Assembly: GCF_003584565.2 (NCBI RefSeq)
Contig: NZ_CP031010.1
Location: 4,836,001-4,900,000, forward strand
DNA: 64,000 bases
Origin: Alteromonas sp. RKMC-009
GTDB lineage: Bacteria; Pseudomonadota; Gammaproteobacteria; Enterobacterales; Alteromonadaceae
Direction of reading: 5' to 3'
The notes under the pieces are model-generated. The model was not told the origin of the DNA, ran no database searches, and saw only the letters and a program-made list of their open reading frames with translations. Both the position numbers and the translations under genes were made by a program. Below, piece by piece: positions 18,017 through 26,559 of this stretch. Within the stretch, counting starts at the first letter, position 1. The number at the start of each line of letters is the position of its first letter.

Positions 18017-19681
18017 ATGCCCGACACATTCACTAAGAAGCTGTTAACTGCTGCCAGCGCCATCGCCTTAAGTTTGTCGATGAATGCCGGCGCTGCAGAA
18101 CAACAGCGTAACGTTATTTTTGTACTGATGGATGACCTTCGCTACGACGGTATGGGTTTTCTGCAGGAAGAACTGCAAACCCCGAACATTGATAAACTGG
18201 CTGAAACCGGTGTGTATTTTCCCAATGCGGTAGTGACATCTTCACTGTGTTCACCCAGCCGCGCCACCATTCTCACCGGCATGACCGCCCGTAATCACAA
18301 GATTGTTGATAACAATAACTCCAGTGAAGAAGGCCTGACCTTCTTTCCGAAATACCTGCAACAGGCAGGTTATCAAACCGGCTTTTTCGGTAAGTGGCAC
18401 ATGGGCAGCCATTCAGATATGCCCCGTGACGGATTTGATAAATGGGTCAGCTTTCCGGGACAGGGAGCGTATTACCCGACTGACGCCATTCCGGCTCCGA
18501 TGCTGGCGAAAGGTATGGTGAATCAGCTCAACGTGGACGGTAAGCACGTTGACCAGAAAGGCTACATCACAGACGAGCTGACGGATTACGCACTGGACTG
18601 GTTGAAAAATGATGTGAAAGGTAATCAGCCATTTTTCATGTACCTGAGCCATAAAGCCGTGCACTCCGATGCCACGCCTGCAGAACGCCATAAAGGACAG
18701 TACGATGATGTGGATTTCAAATTACCGGACTCAGCGGTGGTGACAGAAGAGGACGCGAAGAACAAGCCCATGTGGGTACATAACCAGCGCAACAGCTGGC
18801 ACGGCACAGACTTTTTCTATGCCAGTGACCGCACTATGGAAGCATACCTTAAAGACTATTACGCCACCTTGTCAGCCGTTGATGAAAGCCTGGGCGAGTT
18901 AGTGCAGTACCTGAAAGACAACGATCTGTACGACAATACCATGGTGGTATTTTACTCTGACAACGGCTTTCTGATTGGCGATCACGGCCTTATCGATAAG
19001 CGCAATGCTTATGAAGGCTCAGTACGCGTTCCTCTGGTGATCAGCGCGCCGGGCCTGCTGCCACAAGGTGCGACCAACGAGGCACTGGTGAGAAACCTGG
19101 ATATGGCTCCTACTTTCCTCGAACTGGCGGGCGCGGCGCAGCCTGAACAGTTTGAAGGAAAAAGCTTTTTACCCGTCGCATCCGGCAAGGTAGCAGAAGA
19201 AGACTGGCAGTCGCCTGATTTTGTTTACGAGTACTACTGGGAATGGTCTTTCCCCATGACGCCTACCACCTTCGCCATTCGTCGCGGCGATCTTAAATAC
19301 ATCCAGTATCACGGTGTCTGGGACATCGAAGAACTTTACGATCTGAAAAACGACCCGGAAGAAATGCATAACCTTATCCGCGATCCGAAATATGCTCATG
19401 AGTTACTGCCACTGCGTCAGGCGCTCTACGCCGCTCTGCGTCCTGCTGATAACAGCAAGCCCTCGGTACCCTTTAACGCAAGGCTGGCTGAAGGTATGAA
19501 CTTGCGCAAGAAAGACGGGTTGAAGGCTGCTCCGTTCCCGGACTGGTGGCTGGTTGAGCCCAACCGCAAAGACATGTACATGGGACTGTTTCCTGATACG
19601 CCGATGAAAATCGACATGCAGCGTAAAGGTGAAATGTACTTCCCGTGGATGGAAAAAACGGCTGACAAGCCTCTTCATTAA
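18017..19681 (+). CDS. Sulfatase 1, formylglycine-dependent, periplasmic
   Basis: A 554-residue sulfatase with a signal peptide (cleavage near AGAAE, about residue 27). The active-site signature LCSPSRATILTG (about residues 76-87) contains CxPSR, whose cysteine becomes formylglycine. Metal ligands include DD in VLMDDLRYD and DN in YSDNGFLIGDHG; GKWHMG supplies catalytic Lys and His. Overall layout resembles N-acetylglucosamine-6-sulfatase-like S1 enzymes, but the family assignment is tentative. It is the first of three adjacent sulfatase genes, with 12 bp to the next. No formylglycine-generating enzyme is encoded in the window, so maturation must come from elsewhere. Confidence 0.93.
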   Translation: MPDTFTKKLLTAASAIALSLSMNAGAAEQQRNVIFVLMDDLRYDGMGFLQEELQTPNIDKLAETGVYFPNAVVTSSLCSPSRATILTGMTARNHKIVDNNNSSEEGLTFFPKYLQQAGYQTGFFGKWHMGSHSDMPRDGFDKWVSFPGQGAYYPTDAIPAPMLAKGMVNQLNVDGKHVDQKGYITDELTDYALDWLKNDVKGNQPFFMYLSHKAVHSDATPAERHKGQYDDVDFKLPDSAVVTEEDAKNKPMWVHNQRNSWHGTDFFYASDRTMEAYLKDYYATLSAVDESLGELVQYLKDNDLYDNTMVVFYSDNGFLIGDHGLIDKRNAYEGSVRVPLVISAPGLLPQGATNEALVRNLDMAPTFLELAGAAQPEQFEGKSFLPVASGKVAEEDWQSPDFVYEYYWEWSFPMTPTTFAIRRGDLKYIQYHGVWDIEELYDLKNDPEEMHNLIRDPKYAHELLPLRQALYAALRPADNSKPSVPFNARLAEGMNLRKKDGLKAAPFPDWWLVEPNRKDMYMGLFPDTPMKIDMQRKGEMYFPWMEKTADKPLH

Positions 19682-19693
19682 GGAGTTTGGTAA

Positions 19694-21358
19694 ATGCGAA
19701 TGTTACGCTGGTTAACTTTCACCGTTGTTGCCGGTTTATCCCTTACCGCATGGGGAAAGCAACCCAACATCTTGTTCATCGTTGCCGAAGATCTGAGCCC
19801 GCGCATAGGAACCTACGGCGATGAGATTGCTAAGACCCCAAATATTGATGCACTCGCTGAGCAAGGCATTCGCTTTACCAACGTTTATGCAGCGGCTGGG
19901 GTGTGTGCGCCGAACCGCTCTGCACTCATATCAGGTATGTATCCCATTTCTATGGGAACCCATCAAATGCGTACCTCCCAGTTACCTTTGCCAAATGGTA
20001 AAACCGGATACGAAGCCGTTACTCCCGCGCAGATGAAAGCATTTCCGGAACTGCTCCGGCGGGCCGGTTATGAAACGGTGAATTTCGCCAAGAAAGATTA
20101 CCAGTTCGGCACACCTTCAACCCTCTGGGATAAAGATATTGGTAACTATTTTTCGCCACTGAAAGCAGATTTATGGAATGAACTCTCCGGCGGGAAACCA
20201 TTCTTCGCGATGATAAACCTGATGTCGACTCACGAAGGACACCTGTTAACAGAAGACGGCAAAGCCGCAGAAAAATTTAAGGGCTTTACGGATTTAATCA
20301 AAAAAGATCTGGCAAGGGTGCAGGCAGTCACCGATCCGGCCTCCGTCACCGTGCCCCCTTATTACCCTGACACACCTGTGGTACGCCGGTCCATCGCACA
20401 GCACTATGACAATATTCATTATATGGACAGCCAGGTAGGAGAGATCCTTGCTGCACTGAAACGGGACGGCCTCAATGACAACACCATTGTTGTGTGGACC
20501 ACAGATCACGGTGATGCGCTGCCCCGGGCCAAACGCTCAGTTTATGACACCGGCCTGCATATACCACTGATTGTGCGGTTTCCCGACAGACGCGGCGCCG
20601 GTACACAAAACGACAGGTTAATTTCTATGGTGGATTTTGCGCCAACGTTTTTATCCTTTGCCGGTGCACCGCTCCCTGATTTCTTACAGGGTACGGGTAT
20701 CTTCTCCGGCGAACAGAGAGAGTATATCTTCGCAGCCAGAGACCGCATGGATATGGTGCCTGATAAAGTACGCGCCGTAAGAGATCTCCGCTTTAAATAC
20801 ATCAGAAATGACATGCCTGAACTGCCGTACTTCAGACCACTGGTTTTCCGCGACATGTTTCCTGTGATGATTGCCTGGTGGGAAGGGCTGAATAAACAAA
20901 GCCTTAATCCCGCACAGCAATTTTACTTCGAGGCTCCCAGGCCCGGTGATGAACTTTACGATACAGACAATGATCCCTGGGAAACCCGCAACCTGGCAGA
21001 CGATCCGTCACAAAGAGCACGCCTGAGCCGGATGAAGAAAGCGCTGAAAAACTGGGAGGTACAGGTTCATGATAAAAGCACTGAGCCGGAAACCAGTATG
21101 GTCGGGGCCATGTGGCCGGGGTTTGAACAGCCGGTGACCGCCAGCCCGCAATTTAAGCTGACCGAATGCAACCGGCAGGTTTGCGTTGCGATTACCTCGT
21201 CCAGCGACAATGCATCCGTTGCCTGGCGAATGGCAGCCGGGGAGCCCTGGCAACTGTATACCCAACCCGTTCCTGTCCAACCCAACAGTTATATCGAAGC
21301 AAAAGCCGTCCGCTACGGCTATCAGGAAAGTAATGTGGAGCAATATCATCATGACTAA
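19694..21358 (+). CDS. Sulfatase 2, with C-terminal beta-sandwich appendage
   Basis: A 554-residue sulfatase with a signal peptide (cleavage near AWGK, residue 22). The signature is VCAPNRSALISG, a CxPxR site with Asn instead of the usual Ser at position four. The first metal site reads AEDL rather than DD, and the second is TTDHGD. The last 65 or so residues (NRQVCVAITSSS... WQLYTQPV... IEAKAVRYGY) look like the chitobiase/hexosaminidase C-terminal-type beta domain found behind some S1_8-like sulfatases. AGGAG lies upstream of the ATG. The divergence from sulfatase 1 suggests that it removes a different sulfate group of the same substrate. Confidence 0.9.
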   Translation: MRMLRWLTFTVVAGLSLTAWGKQPNILFIVAEDLSPRIGTYGDEIAKTPNIDALAEQGIRFTNVYAAAGVCAPNRSALISGMYPISMGTHQMRTSQLPLPNGKTGYEAVTPAQMKAFPELLRRAGYETVNFAKKDYQFGTPSTLWDKDIGNYFSPLKADLWNELSGGKPFFAMINLMSTHEGHLLTEDGKAAEKFKGFTDLIKKDLARVQAVTDPASVTVPPYYPDTPVVRRSIAQHYDNIHYMDSQVGEILAALKRDGLNDNTIVVWTTDHGDALPRAKRSVYDTGLHIPLIVRFPDRRGAGTQNDRLISMVDFAPTFLSFAGAPLPDFLQGTGIFSGEQREYIFAARDRMDMVPDKVRAVRDLRFKYIRNDMPELPYFRPLVFRDMFPVMIAWWEGLNKQSLNPAQQFYFEAPRPGDELYDTDNDPWETRNLADDPSQRARLSRMKKALKNWEVQVHDKSTEPETSMVGAMWPGFEQPVTASPQFKLTECNRQVCVAITSSSDNASVAWRMAAGEPWQLYTQPVPVQPNSYIEAKAVRYGYQESNVEQYHHD

Positions 21359-22814
21359 GTTTTCTGTAGCAACACTGTTATCTGCCACCATCGGCGCAGC
21401 ATGTTTGCTACCTGCATTTTCAGCCAGCGCAAAAAGCACTGAGCAACCCAATGTCATTATCATTTTCGCTGACGATATGGGTTACGGCGACATGAGCAAT
21501 AACGGACACCCCACACTCACCACGCCTAATCTGGATAAAATGGCGATGGAAGGACAGAAATGGACAAATTTCTACGTGGCTGCTCCGGTGTGTTCCCCCA
21601 GCCGCGCCGGTCTGATGCTGGGACAATATCCCGTTCGTGCGGGACTGGTATCATCCACGCCAATGCGTCAGGTTTTCCGCGAAGACTCCTTGGGAGGCAT
21701 GCCGGACAGCGCAACTACCATACCTGAAGCACTCAAAGCACAGGGCTACGACACGGCGATGATTGGTAAATGGCATATTGGCCATCTGCCACAATACCTG
21801 CCGGTCAATCACGGGTTCGACAGCTGGTTTGGTATTCCTTACTCCAACGATATGGATCAGGATTTTGAGAAAATTCAGCAGTTGAATGGCCCGGACTGGA
21901 GCGTAAAAAACTGGAATAAAGGCAAACAGTGGACTAACCCCAAATCAGAATACTTCCGTGTGCCACTGATGCAGGGAGAGGAAGTCATTGAACGTGCGCC
22001 CGACCAGCATCAAATTACCAAAACCTATACCGCAAAGGCACAGGATTACATTAAGTCTCATAAAGACAATCCGTTCTTTTTGTATATCGCCCATGCGATG
22101 CCTCATGTGCCACTTTTCGCATCAGAGGAATTCGAAGGACGCAGCACACAAGGTCTTTACGGCGATGTGATAGAAGAACTGGACTGGTCAGTAGGTCAAA
22201 TTCTGCAAACATTGAAAGATGAAGGCATCGATGACAACACGCTGGTGATTTTCAGTTCAGACAACGGCCCCTGGTTGTGGTTCGAAACCATGGGCGGCAG
22301 TGCCGGACTGCTTCGCGGTGGTAAAGCCGACGTTTTTGAGGGGGGAATGCGTGTTCCCGGCATCTTCTGGTGGCCCGGACATGTCAAACCGGGGATCCGT
22401 CACGATATTGGTTCCACCATTGATTTACTGCCCACACTGGTGGATTTAGCCGGTGGTGAAATTCCCAAAGACAGCGACGGTTATTCAGTCAAAAGCACAC
22501 TTCTGGACGGTGAAGATGCAGTCCGTGATGTGTATTTTTACTACCGCGGAGCAAAAGTGTTCGCTGTCCGTAAAGGCCGCTACAAAGCCCACTTTATTTA
22601 CAAAGAAGGCTACGGCGGCAACCCCGGAGAAACACTGGCAGAGCCGTTATTGTTTGACCTGAACGCCGATCCTTCCGAGAAATACAACATTGCTTCAGAG
22701 AACAAAGCCATTGTTGCAGAGCTCGCCGCACTGCGGGAACAGCACGCGGCAAGCATTAAACCGGTTGAAAACCAGCTGGATAAGTGTCAAAAAGGGTCGC
22801 GACTTTGTCAGTAA
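21351..22814 (+). CDS. Sulfatase 3, arylsulfatase A-like, periplasmic
   Basis: A 487-residue arylsulfatase-type enzyme. A signal peptide (cleavage near ASAK, about residue 27) is followed by NVIIIFADDMGYGDMS with the paired metal aspartates, VCSPSRAGLMLGQYPVR with the formylglycine cysteine, GKWHIG and SSDNGPW. The ATG at 21351 overlaps the stop of sulfatase 2 by 8 bp, giving translational coupling; the longer frame upstream lies inside sulfatase 2 and is not used. The layout is closest to arylsulfatase A / GalNAc-6-sulfatase-like enzymes, by general resemblance only. The cytochrome gene begins 16 bp after its stop. Confidence 0.93.
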   Translation: MTKFSVATLLSATIGAACLLPAFSASAKSTEQPNVIIIFADDMGYGDMSNNGHPTLTTPNLDKMAMEGQKWTNFYVAAPVCSPSRAGLMLGQYPVRAGLVSSTPMRQVFREDSLGGMPDSATTIPEALKAQGYDTAMIGKWHIGHLPQYLPVNHGFDSWFGIPYSNDMDQDFEKIQQLNGPDWSVKNWNKGKQWTNPKSEYFRVPLMQGEEVIERAPDQHQITKTYTAKAQDYIKSHKDNPFFLYIAHAMPHVPLFASEEFEGRSTQGLYGDVIEELDWSVGQILQTLKDEGIDDNTLVIFSSDNGPWLWFETMGGSAGLLRGGKADVFEGGMRVPGIFWWPGHVKPGIRHDIGSTIDLLPTLVDLAGGEIPKDSDGYSVKSTLLDGEDAVRDVYFYYRGAKVFAVRKGRYKAHFIYKEGYGGNPGETLAEPLLFDLNADPSEKYNIASENKAIVAELAALREQHAASIKPVENQLDKCQKGSRLCQ

Positions 22815-22830
22815 CGAAAAGCAGATCATA

Positions 22831-25080
22831 GTGAACAACCTGATAAGGGGCTGCCTGGCAGCCCTGTTTTTATGCATTACCTTTACCGCCACAGCCAGTA
22901 GCGATAAGCGCTATACCGGTGCGGAAACCTGCCTGTCCTGCCATGAGAAGGAAGGGGACGCCTGGCGTCAGTCTGATCACTATCACAGCATGCTGCCTGC
23001 CAGTGACGAAAGCGTGCTGGGAAACTTTAACGACATGACTTTCAGTGCGGGAGCCCGCACTTCCCGTTTCTTCAAAGAAGGTGATGCTTACTTTGTCGAA
23101 ACGCTGAACGGCCAGGGAGAAAAACAAAAGTTCGACGTGGTTTACACGTTCGGCTTCAGACCACTGCAGCAGTATTTATTACGGACAACCGGCGGACGAC
23201 TGCAAGCTTTTGATGTGGCATGGGACAGCCGGCCGGCAGAGCAGGGTGGGCAGCGCTGGTACCAGTTGCAGAACGATGAAGTCACCGATCCGGAACATCC
23301 TTTTTTCTGGACAGGTTACTATCAGAACTGGAACAGCCGCTGTGCTTCCTGCCACTCGACCAATTTACAAAAGCACTATGACCCCGTTAATAATACGTTT
23401 GATACTGTATACTCAGACGTTAATGTGGCTTGTGAAAGCTGCCATGGCCCTGGCAGTGAACATATCAAACTGGCCGGTGAAGGCACGTTAAGCGCAACCA
23501 ACACAGGCCTTAAGGCGTTGGGCAAAGCCATCGCTTTTCATTTTAAGCCAGGAGACGCCATTGCACGGCCCCAGTCTTCTCCTGCCCCAATCAGTGAACT
23601 TGCCCTGAATACCTGCGGAGGGTGCCACAGCCGCAGAGCAGAATTAGGTGAACCGGATCTGACACAGCCATACCACCAGCAATTCCAGTTAGATGCCATC
23701 GACGAACCGCTATATTTCAGTGACGGTCAGATCCGTGATGAAGTTTTTGTACTCGGTTCATTTATGCAAAGCAAAATGGCGCAGGCTGGTGTTACCTGTA
23801 TCCATTGTCATGATCCCCACTCGGGCAAAACCCGCCTGCCCGGAGCTCAGGTATGTGCAACATGTCACCGTCCTGACGTATTCATGGCCGACACCCATAC
23901 CTTGGGTCATAGAGACGCCAACTGCCTGGACTGTCATATGCCGGCGCGCACCTACATGGGCGTGGATGACCGACGGGATCATAAATTCCACCGGCCTTCA
24001 GCCCTGAATGAAGACAGTGTGCGACCCTGCGCCACCTGTCATGAAGACAAATCCACGGCCTGGCTGCGCGATGCTGTTGAAAAATGGCCTGCCCGTGACG
24101 GCGCATCGCCGGATACCTCAGGTGAATGGGCAAAGTTAAATGCGGCATTAACCACGTGGGATCCTGCAGCCATTGCTGAATCCGCATCACTGCTTTCCGA
24201 CCCAAAAATTACGCTGCCTGATTTACTCACCAGTGCCCTCACCAGAAAAGTGGCCGCTCAGGCTCCGCAGCAAGCCGTAAAACTGATAAAAGCTCAGGCG
24301 GCTTCGCCATCTGCAGCGGTACGCCGTGGCGCTGCTATGGCAGCACCGTCTTTATCAGCACAGCAACAGGCAGCTGTACTGGCTTCACTTGCAGATGATC
24401 CGGCATTGTCTGTACGCAGTGAGGTGGCAGCGGCACTGCTGAATGCACCTGCAAACAGTATTCTGCCAGAGGCGCAAATCAGCCCTCTTTTGGCAGAATA
24501 TGAAGCCACACTGCTGGCCACGCGGGATCATCCCGGCGCCAACACCGGTCTCGCCCAACTGGCTTTGCGTAAAGGAAACATCATCGACGCAAAAATGTAT
24601 TACGAGGCAGCGCTTCGCGTTGACCCGGCCAACTTACCGGCTCTGCTGAGCTTTGCCGATTTTTTGCGCAACATGGGTAATGAGGACGGCGAGAAAAGAT
24701 ATCTGACAAATGCACTGACCATCGCACCGGATTCCGGAGCCGTGCAGTTTGCCTACGGACTCATGTTAGTGCGGGACAAGCGTTATGAAGCAGCGACGAC
24801 GCATCTGGAAAAGGCCGCTGGGGCAGAAGATGCCAGCCCGCGTTTTGCCTTTGTTTACGGCGTATCCTTGTGGCAGCTCAAACAACCCGAAAAAGCACTC
24901 ACGGTGCTGGATGACGCGGCAACAAGATGGCCGGGCGATTATGATTTGCTGACAACACGCGCTAAATACGCCTATCTAAGCAAAAACGCCGTGATGCTCC
25001 AGAAAGCAGTCACGGCGCTGGGTAAGGTGTATCCGCAGGACAGCGTATATCTGCAGTTAAAACCGCTTATTCAGCCTTAG
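22831..25080 (+). CDS. Octaheme c-type cytochrome with C-terminal HEAT/TPR repeats
   Basis: A 749-residue exported protein (GTG start chosen because it begins a signal peptide, residues 1 to about 23; the ribosome site is weak). Eight CxxCH heme sites are visible: CLSCH (34), CASCH, CESCH, CGGCH, CIHCH, CATCH, CLDCH and CATCH (about 400). They fall in a cytochrome c554/doubled-CxxCH-like region over the first 420 residues. Then come HEAT-like alanine-rich helices (about 460-550) and TPR repeats (about 575-745). Heme attachment implies periplasmic electron transfer; TPRs imply a protein partner. It follows sulfatase 3 by 16 bp in one operon. Its substrate is unknown, and no dedicated reductase lies nearby. 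Confidence 0.88.
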   Translation: MNNLIRGCLAALFLCITFTATASSDKRYTGAETCLSCHEKEGDAWRQSDHYHSMLPASDESVLGNFNDMTFSAGARTSRFFKEGDAYFVETLNGQGEKQKFDVVYTFGFRPLQQYLLRTTGGRLQAFDVAWDSRPAEQGGQRWYQLQNDEVTDPEHPFFWTGYYQNWNSRCASCHSTNLQKHYDPVNNTFDTVYSDVNVACESCHGPGSEHIKLAGEGTLSATNTGLKALGKAIAFHFKPGDAIARPQSSPAPISELALNTCGGCHSRRAELGEPDLTQPYHQQFQLDAIDEPLYFSDGQIRDEVFVLGSFMQSKMAQAGVTCIHCHDPHSGKTRLPGAQVCATCHRPDVFMADTHTLGHRDANCLDCHMPARTYMGVDDRRDHKFHRPSALNEDSVRPCATCHEDKSTAWLRDAVEKWPARDGASPDTSGEWAKLNAALTTWDPAAIAESASLLSDPKITLPDLLTSALTRKVAAQAPQQAVKLIKAQAASPSAAVRRGAAMAAPSLSAQQQAAVLASLADDPALSVRSEVAAALLNAPANSILPEAQISPLLAEYEATLLATRDHPGANTGLAQLALRKGNIIDAKMYYEAALRVDPANLPALLSFADFLRNMGNEDGEKRYLTNALTIAPDSGAVQFAYGLMLVRDKRYEAATTHLEKAAGAEDASPRFAFVYGVSLWQLKQPEKALTVLDDAATRWPGDYDLLTTRAKYAYLSKNAVMLQKAVTALGKVYPQDSVYLQLKPLIQP

Positions 25081-25861
25081 CGGCAGACGGCGCCTCAATG
25101 TGATGTGCCGTTACTCCCGCCGGATATAATAAACTGCGACGAAAGGTCGATGTTACCGTTACATCACCAAATCCGGCATCTTTCAGTACAGCTTTGATGG
25201 ACTTGTTCGAATAGCAACGCAGGCTCGACACAATGCCATCCCACAATAACATTAGCGGTACTACCGGGATCAGATAGGTGAAAATGGCAGTCACCAGCAA
25301 TAACCGGCGCTCGGTGATAAACGGTAACATGATCATCGCCACCAGCGGGCCTAACAGCATAGACACGTAACTCATAAAGGAGTTATCACAATACTCCAGC
25401 ACCAGCACATCATCACCGTGTGACAGATTGAGCTTGAAGATCTGCGCCACCTGTTCGTTGTCAAAGTGGTGGAAAGAGTTAATAAAGATTTTCGGGCAGC
25501 GGAAATCCGGATTGTCTTTCAGCACGTCAATGGGTTGTTCCAGATAATGAATACGGTCATCACCCAGATTGTTAATGCGCTCACGGAATTCCGGGTTTTT
25601 ATCAATCATGAAATCCGACAGGTAAAAACGCAGATCTTTCTTATTCAGCTCCTTCATCAACAGTTCGTTGACATAGCCACTGCCGGCACAAGGATCCATC
25701 ACTGTGCCTCCGGCTTTGTTGATAAAGCGGTTCAGTTCAGGCAACCATAATCTGTGATAGCCGAATACTTTATACAATGCGCCCATAAAGCGACGCAGAA
25801 AGGCGTGATAAAACTCCGGAACCCAAAATAAATCACCGAATTCAAACAATTTTTTCTGCAT
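25067..25861 (-). CDS. SAM-dependent methyltransferase with membrane-embedded insert
   Basis: A 264-residue class I methyltransferase. Motif I appears as VMDPCAGSGYVNELL (about residues 54-68), the acidic motif II region near FYLSDFMID, and the post-I region in KIFINSFHHFDNEQV. Between the core and the C-terminal SIKAVLKDAGFGDVTVTSTF block lie two hydrophobic segments (about 165-215), so the enzyme is probably attached to the inner membrane and may act on a lipid or quinone-like substrate. It converges on the cytochrome gene with a 14-bp overlap and is not part of the sulfatase operon. No substrate can be named. Confidence 0.75.
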   Translation of the reverse strand: MQKKLFEFGDLFWVPEFYHAFLRRFMGALYKVFGYHRLWLPELNRFINKAGGTVMDPCAGSGYVNELLMKELNKKDLRFYLSDFMIDKNPEFRERINNLGDDRIHYLEQPIDVLKDNPDFRCPKIFINSFHHFDNEQVAQIFKLNLSHGDDVLVLEYCDNSFMSYVSMLLGPLVAMIMLPFITERRLLLVTAIFTYLIPVVPLMLLWDGIVSSLRCYSNKSIKAVLKDAGFGDVTVTSTFRRSLLYPAGVTAHHIEAPSAAKAE

Positions 25862-26019
25862 GGTATCCCCGCGTTCTGTCCTTTTATCGTTGTAGGGTGA
25901 ACAGTAAATAAACCTGTCATCGCCACAGGGTAAGTCTGTTTAGTATGGCTTATGTTGCGATAAACGGTTGAGCTATTTTTTCGCTGAACCTTTTACGCGC
26001 TTTTTCCGTTTATGATCTT

Positions 26020-26445
26020 ATGCATTATTCTTTTAAAACACTCACCGGCGCATACATCGCCGTACTACTGGCTTTTGCCTGCCTGGACGCAGTCTGGCTG
26101 GGCGTTATTGCTATGCCGTCGTATCGTGAAGCGTTTGAAAGTCTGTTGCGACCGCAATTTATTACCTGGCCATGGATCGCATTCTATCTGCTTTACTGTA
26201 CTTCGGTCGTCTGTTTAACGATACGTCCTTATGCCGGAAAGAACCTGATTCATACTTCATTAGCGGGCCTGGCCCTGGGGGCTACCGCCTACGGAACCTA
26301 CAATCTGACCTGCTATTCCATTATCCGGGACTGGCCATTGAGTATGACTTTGATTGACTGGATATGGGGAACCGTGGCCACAGGAATCATTGCCACCTGC
26401 GGCGGTTTTGCAGCACAAAAAATCAGCGATAAACTGGCGCACTGA
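26020..26445 (+). CDS. DUF2177 family membrane protein
   Basis: A 141-residue protein with four hydrophobic helices. Family features are LDAVWLGVIAMPSYR near the N-terminus, AYGTYNLTCYSIIRDWP in the third helix region and TLIDWIWGTVATG in the fourth. DUF2177 proteins are small inner-membrane proteins of unknown function. There is no recognisable ribosome site before the ATG. It stands alone between the methyltransferase (divergent) and plsB (same strand, 114 bp downstream). Confidence 0.85.
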   Translation: MHYSFKTLTGAYIAVLLAFACLDAVWLGVIAMPSYREAFESLLRPQFITWPWIAFYLLYCTSVVCLTIRPYAGKNLIHTSLAGLALGATAYGTYNLTCYSIIRDWPLSMTLIDWIWGTVATGIIATCGGFAAQKISDKLAH

Positions 26446-26559
26446 GGGTGACTCAGGCCCAAAGACCCCCTATCATGGTAACCCCGTCTTATGTTCATCT
26501 GGATCGCAGTAAATTTATGGTAGACTGCGCCCGTTTTCTCAACACAGGATTCCATTTTC

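Noticed and set aside
18017..22814. Reading the three sulfatases as alkaline phosphatases or phosphodiesterases of the same superfamily
   Set aside because: All three carry the CxPxR formylglycine signature, which those relatives lack.
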